This document shows positions 1 to 4,900 of a DNA stretch of 6,107 nt, in pieces. A program made the position numbers and the translations under genes. The stretch is from contig DBIH01000255.1 of the NCBI GenBank assembly GCA_002296885.1, forward strand, positions 1-6,107, written 5' to 3'. How positions within the stretch are numbered: the stretch's first letter is position 1; every line of letters starts with the position of its first letter. The notes beneath the pieces are model-generated. The model was not told the DNA's origin. It saw only the letters and a list, made by a program, of their open reading frames with translations, and made no database searches. Source of the stretch: Flavobacterium sp. UBA807. Its GTDB lineage: Bacteria > Bacteroidota > Bacteroidia > Flavobacteriales > Flavobacteriaceae.

Positions 1-28
1 TGCTTTTTTTTGCTTCATTTTGCATCAT
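1..28 (-). CDS. Possible 5' end of a gene leaving the window
   Basis: Reading leftward, two consecutive ATG codons (28-26 and 25-23) open a frame reading MMQNEAKKS that stays open to the window edge. Only nine codons are visible, so no function can be given. The A-rich sequence just before the start (TATATTTTTA on the minus strand) suits a flavobacterial leader, and the lysine-rich start is plausible for a cytoplasmic protein. If the inverted repeat at 95-232 is an attC-like site, this frame would be the first gene after its R' box, about 66 bases away. It could equally be a chance open stretch. Confidence 0.25.
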
Positions 29-270
29 TAAAAATATACAACTCAATAAATACGGTACTTTAGAAGCAAAACGATACGAGAGAATATATAATTGACCTAA
101 CAGCGGTTTCTCGCAATTGCTAATTTTGCTTAAGCCGGTTGTCGATTTTACGCTGGAAAATCTTATTTTAGCATAAAGTACTTAGTTCCGAAGTTCGCAA
201 CTGACAAGAAGCCGCGGCACGCTATGTTACATTTTACCGCCTCAAACATTTCATAGATAAGGAAAAATAA
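29..270. other. Non-coding left-hand region
   Basis: No frame here looks like a protein. Apart from the inverted repeat at 95-232, it holds an AT-rich stretch (29-94), which would be the leader of any gene leaving the window to the left, and about 40 bases between the repeat and the Hsp20 terminator. The repeat has several GC-rich patches, such as 211-222, that stand out from the AT-rich sequence on either side. Confidence 0.6.
95..232 (-). repeat. Long imperfect inverted repeat, attC-like
   Basis: The ends pair through several interrupted stems: 98-102 (TAACA) with 225-229 (TGTTA); 103-106 (GCGG) with 212-215 (CCGC), or alternatively 103-105 with 220-222; parts of 107-113 with 205-210; and 114-120 (CAATTGC) with 197-203 (GCAACTG, one mismatch that becomes a G-T wobble on the minus strand). 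An internal hairpin pairs 157-161 with 165-169 and 152-154 with 170-172. On the minus strand the end reads GTTAGGT, a match to the attC R' consensus GTTRRRY; the opposite end, ATGTAAC, is a poor match to R'' (RYYYAAC). The 138-base length is within the range known for attC sites. No integrase gene is visible. It could also be another dispersed repeat, a small non-autonomous element or an RNA. The structure is seen directly; the attC reading is inference. Confidence 0.4.
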
Positions 271-301
271 AAAAGCTTTCAAAGAAAATTTGAAAGCTTT
301 T
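271..301 (-). terminator. Hairpin terminator after the Hsp20 gene
   Basis: A perfect 13-base-pair stem joins 271-283 (AAAAGCTTTCAAA) and 289-301 (TTTGAAAGCTTTT) around the five-base loop GAAAA. It begins 20 bases past the Hsp20 stop codon. In the minus-strand transcript the hairpin is followed by U-rich sequence, as expected for an intrinsic terminator. The stem is AT-rich, so its strength is uncertain. Confidence 0.8.
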
Positions 302-312
302 AATTTTCAAAA

Positions 313-326
313 ATTAAACGTTTAAT
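313..326. repeat. 14-base perfect palindrome, copy 1
   Basis: ATTAAACGTTTAAT is a perfect palindrome that extends here to 16 bases (312-327) and overlaps the Hsp20 stop codon at 322-324. It is identical to the copy at 2813-2826. It is separate from the terminator hairpin at 271-301. Confidence 0.5.
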
Positions 327-750
327 TAATTTCTATCAATCTTTTTGGTTTCGGCAATGCTTCCTCACGTTTCGGCAATGATAGAGTCAAAACCCCGTTT
401 TCATAGTTGGCTTGAATCGCTTCGTAGTTAACAGTTTCAGGAAGATTAAATGTTCTTTTGAATGATGCAGATGAAAACTCTTTTCGCGTGTAGTGCTCTT
501 TATTTACTTCGTTTTCAAATTCTTTTTCACAAGAAATGCTCAGAGTCTTTTGACTAATTTCCACTTTAAAATCGTCCTTTTTAAATCCGGGAGCACAAAC
601 TTCTAATGTAAAGTTTACATCATTTTCTTTAATGTTTACTGCTGGTAATGTGTTATTAAAATCTTGACGACCTCCATTCCAGTCAGTTCTAAAAATTTCA
701 TCTAAAAGAGATGGAAAAGTTAAATTAGGGGTTCTTTTCACTAAGTCCAT
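322..750 (-). CDS. hsp20: Hsp20-family small heat-shock protein
   Basis: This is a 142-residue small heat-shock protein of the alpha-crystallin/Hsp20 family, ATP-independent cytoplasmic chaperones that hold unfolding proteins until DnaK and ClpB can refold them. The N-terminal arm (about residues 1-33, with FPSLLDEIF) leads into an alpha-crystallin domain at about 34-128. That domain includes LPAVNIKEND, the APGFKKDDFKVEI region, and the family signature ANYENGVL at 114-121. The tail ends in I139-E-I141, the I-x-I motif that docks subunits into oligomers. Length and domain order are normal for bacterial members. A cysteine at position 52, just before APGF, is a small oddity. The gene stands alone, faces away from the gene at 1067 and has its own terminator. 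A TGTCA-N3-TGACA repeat lies about 100 bases upstream. The start is clear: ATG directly before MDLVKR. Confidence 0.95.
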   Translation of the reverse strand: MDLVKRTPNLTFPSLLDEIFRTDWNGGRQDFNNTLPAVNIKENDVNFTLEVCAPGFKKDDFKVEISQKTLSISCEKEFENEVNKEHYTRKEFSSASFKRTFNLPETVNYEAIQANYENGVLTLSLPKREEALPKPKRLIEIN

Positions 751-763
751 GATATATAAAATT

Positions 764-771
764 TAAAGTTA
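764..771 (-). promoter_or_regulatory. TAACTTTA element in the Hsp20 leader
   Basis: On the minus strand this reads TAACTTTA, followed by AA. It matches seven of eight positions of the Bacteroidota -7 box TAnnTTTG and lies exactly 13 bases before the ATG. A TTG 16 bases upstream of it is slightly closer than the usual 17-23 spacing. It is either a promoter with a very short leader or an A/T-rich translation-initiation element. The FAS1 gene has the same element at the same distance. Confidence 0.35.
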
Positions 772-845
772 AACATCTTGAGTTTCACAAAATAAATGCC
801 AGAGGCTTATCGCTGAAAAAAAGACATATTTAAAAGTCTAAAAAA

Positions 846-858
846 TGTCATGCTGACA
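846..858. promoter_or_regulatory. Inverted repeat TGTCA-N3-TGACA, possible operator
   Basis: A perfect five-base inverted repeat with a three-base centre (TGC) lies 96-108 bases upstream of the Hsp20 start, in the spacer between divergent genes. Its symmetry suits a dimeric regulator, and the position suits control of the heat-shock gene. No regulator is identified, and assignment as an operator is inference. Confidence 0.3.
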
Positions 859-980
859 GAATTAAAATGATTTAACTGAAAAAAATTCACCAAATAAATA
901 TACAAAACTGGCTATTGGAGCGGTTTTATGCAATAATTAGATTACCTCATCATTTCAACGTTTTTCATAACAAAAAAAAC

Positions 981-988
981 TACCTTTA
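981..988 (+). promoter_or_regulatory. Possible -7 box for the gene at 1067
   Basis: TACCTTTA matches seven of eight positions of the Bacteroidota -7 consensus TAnnTTTG and would give a leader of about 70-75 bases. No TTG lies at the expected 17-23 base spacing upstream, so the assignment is tentative. Confidence 0.25.
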
Positions 989-1066
989 ACAAAAGATAAT
1001 CTGACGCTAACATCTTATTGTAAAAATGCAGCACATTAATCACTTAACAAATTCTAAATAGATCGT

Positions 1067-1468
1067 ATGAAACAGTTATTCGGAATATTCGCTTTCGTAA
1101 TTCTAACATCTTTCATCGTTGTTGAACCAAAAAAACTTCCAGACGGACATTATAAAGTTGAGTTGGACAAAGAATATAAAAAACGTGGATTAAATGATTT
1201 TGATTTTACTTTAGAAAATGAAAAATTCATTACGCAAATAGCACATAAATATGAAACTCTTGAGATTATTTGGGTTGACGAAAATTCTTTTATCGTGAAA
1301 GGGCTAACCGAGCCTGTAAATCCGAATGAAACTGAAAAAGAAATTCTTAAAAATACCAAAATCTATTTCAGAATAACGAAACAAGATAAGAATATTTATT
1401 ATTTTACATTGGGAGAAGAATTTGATGAACATCCTTTATATGCCGGGAAGTTTGTTAAAACTGAATAA
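1067..1468 (+). CDS. Small exported or membrane-anchored protein, unknown function
   Basis: I do not recognise this 133-residue protein. It opens with MKQLF and a hydrophobic run to about residue 19 (FGIFAFVILTSFIVV), which is a signal peptide or single N-terminal anchor. No lipobox cysteine is present. The mature part is polar, lysine- and glutamate-rich, and has alternating hydrophobic residues in short blocks (HYKVEL, TLEIIWV, KIYFRIT, NIYYFTL), suggesting a small beta-rich domain facing the periplasm or cell surface. The ATG follows an in-frame TAG-containing A/T-rich leader and is the only start that keeps the signal sequence. The DUF1275 gene follows after 73 bases on the same strand with no strong hairpin between, so the two may be transcribed together, though no functional link is evident. 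Confidence 0.8.
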   Translation: MKQLFGIFAFVILTSFIVVEPKKLPDGHYKVELDKEYKKRGLNDFDFTLENEKFITQIAHKYETLEIIWVDENSFIVKGLTEPVNPNETEKEILKNTKIYFRITKQDKNIYYFTLGEEFDEHPLYAGKFVKTE

Positions 1469-1541
1469 GAATCGCGTAATAAAAACAGGTTATATAAATC
1501 ATATAGAATGCGCGTGAAAAGATATTTAAATTTTACAACAA

Positions 1542-2264
1542 ATGTTTGTACATCAGGGAAAAAAAAGAACCTCTAAACATAATCTACAAATTGCTTCTTT
1601 GTTATCATTTGTTGCCGGAATAGTGAATGTTGCTGGTTTTTTAGCGGTAGCTAAACTTACAACGAATGTTACCGGTCACTTTGCCTTTTTTGTTGATGAA
1701 ATATTTAAGCTTAACTTCTGGCAGAGCTTTATTTATTTCTTGTACATCTTTTTCTTTTTTTTAGGTTCATTCACATCAAGTTTTATTGTAGAAATCATAA
1801 CACGTAAAAACGAAAATTTTGTCTATATTGTTCCAACTTCAATTGAAAGTATAATTTTATCGCTCATAGCTGTTTTTGGGAAACACTTAATATTAGAAAA
1901 CCCTAATCTAATTGCCTGCAGTTTGCTCTTTGCAATGGGTTTACAAAACTCGTTAGTTACACGAATCTCTAATGCAACTGTAAGGACTACACATTTAACA
2001 GGTCTTTTTACCGATTTGGGAATTGAACTTTCACAGCTATTTTTTTATCGGGGTAAGGAATCCAGTGAAAAACTTCTCTCATCAATAAAATTGCGGTTGA
2101 CAATAATAAGCTTCTTTTTTATTGGCGGTATTATAGGCGGTATTTTTTATTCCAAAATTGGGCTGCTGGTTCTTTTGATTGGCTCAATTTCTTTAGCCTT
2201 AGGTATTGTTTTCGATAACATTCGATTGAGAATAAAATGGCTTCAAAGAAAATACAGGCATTAA
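1542..2264 (+). CDS. DUF1275 (YoaK-type) inner-membrane protein
   Basis: This 240-residue polytopic membrane protein belongs to DUF1275 (YoaK family), found across bacteria and without an established biochemical role. About six hydrophobic segments are visible, near residues 15-37, 62-86, 93-113, 123-142, 185-205 and 207-225. Family marks are AGIVNVAGFLAV (25-36) followed by TTNVTGH (40-46), then GLQNSLVTR (133-141) and VRTTHLTGLFTDLG (147-160). The family often has VDA and MTGN where this protein has VNV and VTGH. The N-terminus is basic (GKKRTSK) and the C-terminus strongly basic (RLRIKWLQRKYRH), consistent with both ends on the cytoplasmic side. Length is typical, with no sign of truncation. 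A solute-transport role has been suspected for the family, but nothing here shows a substrate. Confidence 0.88.
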   Translation: MFVHQGKKRTSKHNLQIASLLSFVAGIVNVAGFLAVAKLTTNVTGHFAFFVDEIFKLNFWQSFIYFLYIFFFFLGSFTSSFIVEIITRKNENFVYIVPTSIESIILSLIAVFGKHLILENPNLIACSLLFAMGLQNSLVTRISNATVRTTHLTGLFTDLGIELSQLFFYRGKESSEKLLSSIKLRLTIISFFFIGGIIGGIFYSKIGLLVLLIGSISLALGIVFDNIRLRIKWLQRKYRH

Positions 2265-2351
2265 AAACTAATAACAGCTATTAGTCGCTATGTCTACTGA
2301 TTTCCTACAGCCGGAAATTTTTATATCTTTACATTAGTCCTTACCACTTAG

Positions 2352-2381
2352 TTGTTGTGCCGGGCTTTAGCGATAATTTTA
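2352..2381 (+). promoter_or_regulatory. Candidate promoter for the 2404-3261 gene pair
   Basis: TTG at 2352-2354 and TAATTTTA at 2374-2381 are separated by 19 bases. This fits the flavobacterial pattern TTG-N17-23-TAnnTTTG with seven of eight bases matching in the -7 box. The element lies 22 bases before the ATG at 2404, giving a plausible short leader. A second near match, TATCTTTA, occurs in the same spacer but has no partner TTG. Confidence 0.45.
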
Positions 2382-2403
2382 TCTAATTTAAAAATGAAAA
2401 TAG

Positions 2404-2817
2404 ATGGAAAAACATTTTCACCTTGATGATTCAGAGTTTGAAAAAGCGTTTGAAAATTGCACAATTGACCCTGTAATTTTTACTCACGAAGCGCATTTAC
2501 GATTGGCATGGATACATATTACAAAATATGGTGAAGAAAATGCAATTGGCAATATCTGCAAGCAGCTTATGGTTTTTGTGGAATTTGTCGGAGCTAATGG
2601 TAAATACAATAAAACATTGACAGTTGCTGCGATAAAAGCAGTTCATCATTTTATAAAAAAGTCAAAGTCGGATACATTTGACGATTTCATTACAGAATTT
2701 CCACATCTGAAGTATAATTTTAAAGAGCTTATGAACTTCCATTATAAAATTGATATTTTTAATTCGATGCAGGCAAAAACAGAATTTTTAGAGCCTGACT
2801 TAGTGCCGTTTGATTAA
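2404..2817 (+). CDS. Small conserved protein with FTHEAHLRLAW motif, unknown function
   Basis: This 137-residue cytoplasmic protein resembles a family of short bacterial proteins that I know only as hypothetical. Members share an (F)xHxxHxRLAW block near the N-terminus and a GxYxxTxT block in the middle. Here these are FTHEAHLRLAW (26-36) and GKYNKTLT (66-73), followed by FPHLKYNFKELMNFHYK (99-115) and a C-terminal EPDLVPFD. The protein looks all-helical. Histidines 28 and 31, with His81/His82 and His113, could bind a metal; this is inference. There is no signal peptide or membrane segment. Its stop codon is 21 bases before the DUF1801 gene, so the two almost certainly share a transcript. A perfect 14-base palindrome covers the stop region. 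An overlapping upstream ATG at 2394 is out of frame and ends after about ten codons. Confidence 0.85.
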   Translation: MEKHFHLDDSEFEKAFENCTIDPVIFTHEAHLRLAWIHITKYGEENAIGNICKQLMVFVEFVGANGKYNKTLTVAAIKAVHHFIKKSKSDTFDDFITEFPHLKYNFKELMNFHYKIDIFNSMQAKTEFLEPDLVPFD

Positions 2818-2826
2818 ACGTTTAAT
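2813..2826. repeat. 14-base perfect palindrome, copy 2
   Basis: ATTAAACGTTTAAT is its own reverse complement and overlaps the stop codon of the gene at 2404, continuing into the 21-base gap before the DUF1801 gene. The same 14 bases occur at 313-326, also over a stop codon. Function unknown; it could be an operator, a processing site or chance. Confidence 0.5.
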
Positions 2827-2838
2827 TTCAAATTTGAT

Positions 2839-3261
2839 ATGAAAACAGAAGAGCAAATCGATAATTATATTATGAGTCAGCCTGAACCAAAACGCCAAGA
2901 AATGAAGGAGTTGCACCAACTTATACTTCAGGTGTCGCCGGGTTGCAAATTGTGGTTCGAAGATGGTAAAAACAATGAAGGCAAAACGGTTAGCAATCCC
3001 AACATTGGTTATGGTTCCTATAGTATAAAATATGCTGATGGGACAACGAAGGAGTTTTTTCGGATTGGCCTTAGCGCTAACACAACTGGTATTTCTGTTT
3101 ACATCCTTGGTCTTAAAGACAAAAATTATTTAGCACAAACCCATGGAGATAAAATAGGCAAAGCAAGTGTAACCGGTTATTGCATTAAATTCAAAACGCT
3201 CAAGGATATAAACATTAATATACTTGAAGCGGCGATAAGGTATCGGTTTGAAGAAGCTTAA
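2839..3261 (+). CDS. DUF1801 domain protein
   Basis: This 140-residue protein is a DUF1801 (YdhG-like) member. This is a small single-domain cytoplasmic fold with no settled biochemical function, related in shape to a frataxin-like fold. The start MKTEEQIDNYIMSQPEPKRQ and the helix MKELHQLILQVSPGCKLWFEDGK are typical. The core runs through NPNIGYGSYSIKYADG (53-68), FFRIGLSANTTGISVYILG (73-91) and GKASVTGYCIKFKTLKDI (107-124), ending in a short helix. Length is normal and nothing appears to be missing. It follows the FTHEAHLRLAW protein by 21 bases and ends about 50 bases before a strong terminator, so it is the last gene of a two-gene unit. What the pair does together cannot be read from the sequence. 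Confidence 0.88.
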   Translation: MKTEEQIDNYIMSQPEPKRQEMKELHQLILQVSPGCKLWFEDGKNNEGKTVSNPNIGYGSYSIKYADGTTKEFFRIGLSANTTGISVYILGLKDKNYLAQTHGDKIGKASVTGYCIKFKTLKDININILEAAIRYRFEEA

Positions 3262-3309
3262 TCTTAAATTATGAGTTTCTCAAACTCTTTTACGAATTTA
3301 ATCAAATAA

Positions 3310-3344
3310 AAAAGTCTCCCTTAACCTAAAAAAGGGAGACTTTT
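3310..3344. terminator. Two-way terminator between convergent genes
   Basis: A perfect 13-base-pair stem joins 3310-3322 (AAAAGTCTCCCTT) and 3332-3344 (AAGGGAGACTTTT) around a nine-base loop. Runs of A before it and T after it let it end transcription from both sides: the DUF1801 unit on the plus strand and the FAS1 gene on the minus strand. Confidence 0.92.
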
Positions 3345-3382
3345 CTTTTATACTAAGTAGTTTCGAAGTACAAGTATAAAAA

Positions 3383-3949
3383 TTATGATTTTGGTGTAAC
3401 TACAGCATCAATTACGTGTATCACACCATTTGACTGATTGACATCGGCAATGGTAACCTTGGCACTTTTACCGTTTTCATCAGTTATATATAAATCGGCA
3501 CCCTTCATCCAGGCAGTCAAGATTCCACCACTAACCGTTTTTAGAGTAGCTTTACCTCCACCCTTTTTAATCGCTGCAGCAATATCGGAAGCATTCCATT
3601 TTCCGGCAACAACATGGTAGGTTAAAATGGTTTGCAGCATTTTTTTGTTTTCAGGTTTTAGCAATGTTTCAACTGTTCCTTTTGGAAGTTTATCAAAAGC
3701 TTCGTTAGTTGGAGCAAAAACGGTGAATGGACCTTTTCCTTGTAATGTTTCTACCAATCCTGCCGCTTTAACTGCGGCCACAAGTGTAGTATGATCTTTC
3801 GAGTTTACCGCATTTTCAATAATGTTTTTAGAAGGATACATTGGTGCTCCACCAACAGTAACGGTTTTTTCTTTTTGGGCAAGAATAGAATTGGTTGCGA
3901 AAAGTGTTAATGCAAAAAATGCAACGGTTAAAAAATTTTTAGATTTCAT
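3383..3949 (-). CDS. Secreted FAS1 (fasciclin) domain protein
   Basis: This is a 188-residue exported protein with one FAS1 (fasciclin) domain, a fold used for adhesion and protein-protein contact at the cell surface or in the periplasm. Residues 1-24 are a signal peptide (MKSKNFLTVAFFALTLFATNSILA), with probable cleavage before Gln25. No lipobox cysteine is present, so it is likely soluble rather than a lipoprotein. The FAS1 domain covers about 44-186: helix VAAVKAAGLVETL, the H1 motif FTVFAPTNEAFDKLP (75-89), the central LTYHVVAGK (109-117), and the H2 motif NGVIHVIDAVVTP (174-186). The segment GGAPMYPSKNIIENAVNS before the domain is common in flavobacterial relatives. The gene is alone on its strand and ends at the two-way terminator. 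Its ligand is unknown. Confidence 0.94.
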   Translation of the reverse strand: MKSKNFLTVAFFALTLFATNSILAQKEKTVTVGGAPMYPSKNIIENAVNSKDHTTLVAAVKAAGLVETLQGKGPFTVFAPTNEAFDKLPKGTVETLLKPENKKMLQTILTYHVVAGKWNASDIAAAIKKGGGKATLKTVSGGILTAWMKGADLYITDENGKSAKVTIADVNQSNGVIHVIDAVVTPKS

Positions 3950-3962
3950 AGTATATTTTTTT

Positions 3963-3970
3963 TAAAGTTA
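3963..3970 (-). promoter_or_regulatory. TAACTTTA element in the FAS1 leader
   Basis: On the minus strand this reads TAACTTTA followed by AA and lies exactly 13 bases before the ATG, as in the Hsp20 leader. It matches seven of eight bases of the -7 box, but no TTG is found 17-23 bases upstream. It may be a translation-initiation or leader element rather than a promoter. Confidence 0.3.
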
Positions 3971-4043
3971 TAACGTCATTTACGCCATTGAATTGATTGT
4001 GGTTTTATTGTTTTTGATTTTTCAAAAATTTTAACAGAAACAG

Positions 4044-4077
4044 TTGAAGCACATAGCAACAATATTTTGTACCTTAG
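4044..4077 (+). promoter_or_regulatory. Candidate promoter for the gene at 4102
   Basis: TTG at 4044-4046 and TACCTTAG at 4070-4077 are 23 bases apart, the upper limit of the flavobacterial spacing. The -7 box matches TAnnTTTG at seven of eight positions. It ends 24 bases before the ATG, leaving a leader of about 20 bases. Confidence 0.45.
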
Positions 4078-4101
4078 AGTTTCTAATTCCCAAGAAGTCA
4101 A

Positions 4102-4818
4102 ATGCTTACCAAAAAAATACATCTTGAAAAAGAATTGCTTTCGAAAAGAAAAAAATTTAAACTGGAAGCACAGATTTTAGCAGAAGTCAAAGCGATTTTT
4201 GCTGAAAGTGATTTGGCACGTCAAAAAATCTCCAAAAAAATTTTGGATAAGAGTTTGGCAGAATCCAATCAACTGAATTTTGATTTATTACAAACTGACC
4301 GGATTTTTCATTTGCAGCAAATCAAAACCATTTGTATTGATTACAGACTAAGGTTTCTTGACAGCAATATGTTTAAAAATGAAATCCCCGAGGAAGCAAT
4401 TTCTCAAATTCGCATAATGGAAAAACAACACAATACCTCGTTGGAAGGTTTTAAAATTGTGGCACCAAGTAAATCGTTCCATCTTTTAAACTATGATGAC
4501 CCGTTGCTTTTTATCCCGATTGGAAATGACTATTACTATCTGGTGCATCAATGGGGAAAGGAAATAAATGCATCGAGGAAATTACTGGTGCGTCCGGTTA
4601 AGAATTTGTGGAATTTTACGATTACGAATATTATTGTCAGTATACTAATCACCATGCTGATACCAACAAACAACCTCAGCAAATCGGTACCATTAGCCCC
4701 GATTATTATTTTCCTTTTTACATTCAAATCCATTTTTGCTGTTTTTGCCTATTACTTTTTCATGATGGGCAAAAATTTTAATGAAGAGATTTGGCAGCGC
4801 AAGTACTATAATAACTAA
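4102..4818 (+). CDS. Membrane protein of unknown function, two C-terminal segments
   Basis: I do not recognise a named family for this 238-residue protein. Residues 1-55 are highly charged and helical (lysine-rich, with EKELLSKRKKFKLEAQ), possibly a coiled coil. A mixed domain follows at about 60-165, with aromatic-rich blocks SFHLLNYDDPLLFIPIG (125-141) and DYYYLVHQWGKE (143-154). Two hydrophobic segments lie at about 170-188 and 197-221, followed by a short charged tail (NFNEEIWQRKYYNN). With two segments, the large N-terminal part and the tail should be on the same side, probably the cytoplasm. No signal peptide, nucleotide-binding loop or catalytic motif is visible. The ATG lies at the expected distance from a candidate promoter. 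The next gene is 82 bases downstream on the same strand. Confidence 0.82.
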   Translation: MLTKKIHLEKELLSKRKKFKLEAQILAEVKAIFAESDLARQKISKKILDKSLAESNQLNFDLLQTDRIFHLQQIKTICIDYRLRFLDSNMFKNEIPEEAISQIRIMEKQHNTSLEGFKIVAPSKSFHLLNYDDPLLFIPIGNDYYYLVHQWGKEINASRKLLVRPVKNLWNFTITNIIVSILITMLIPTNNLSKSVPLAPIIIFLFTFKSIFAVFAYYFFMMGKNFNEEIWQRKYYNN

Positions 4819-4900
4819 CAAATTCTAATAGTAGTTTACACAATATTCTTTTGATTTTTTCGTTAACTTTATAATAGTCAAACCATTAAAATTTAAAGTT

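Larger units (their letters stand above)
751..1066. other. Divergent intergenic spacer
   Basis: This 316-base AT-rich stretch separates the Hsp20 gene (minus strand) from the small exported protein (plus strand) and should carry both promoters. Seen in it are the TAACTTTA element at 764-771, a weak AGAC/GTCT hairpin at 822-839, the inverted repeat at 846-858, and TACCTTTA at 981-988. The last is a seven-of-eight match to the -7 box pointing at the plus-strand gene, but without a clear upstream TTG. No credible coding frame or RNA gene is visible. Confidence 0.6.

Noticed and set aside
822..839. Hairpin AGAC/GTCT followed by a T run on the minus strand, as an attenuator for Hsp20
   Set aside because: The outer stem is only four base pairs around a long AT-rich loop, too weak to support as a terminator.
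1150..1359. Minus-strand open frame inside the small exported protein gene
   Set aside because: It lies wholly opposite a convincing signal-peptide gene and its serine- and phenylalanine-rich sequence is typical of an antisense shadow.
2271..2287. Small CTAATA/TATTAG hairpin after the DUF1275 gene
   Set aside because: A six-base, mostly A-T stem with no following T run; not a credible terminator.
3438..3620. Plus-strand open frame inside the FAS1 gene
   Set aside because: It is opposite a clearly recognised FAS1 domain and has no leader or domain of its own.
4548..4733. Minus-strand open frame opposite the membrane segments of the gene at 4102
   Set aside because: The hydrophobic sequence mirrors the membrane segments of the real gene and no promoter or start signal supports it.
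1045..4831. Shared words TAACAAATTCTAAATAG (1045-1061) and TAACAAATTCTAATAG (4816-4831)
   Set aside because: The two differ by one base in length and sit in unlike positions (a leader and a gene end); such AT-rich matches are expected by chance.
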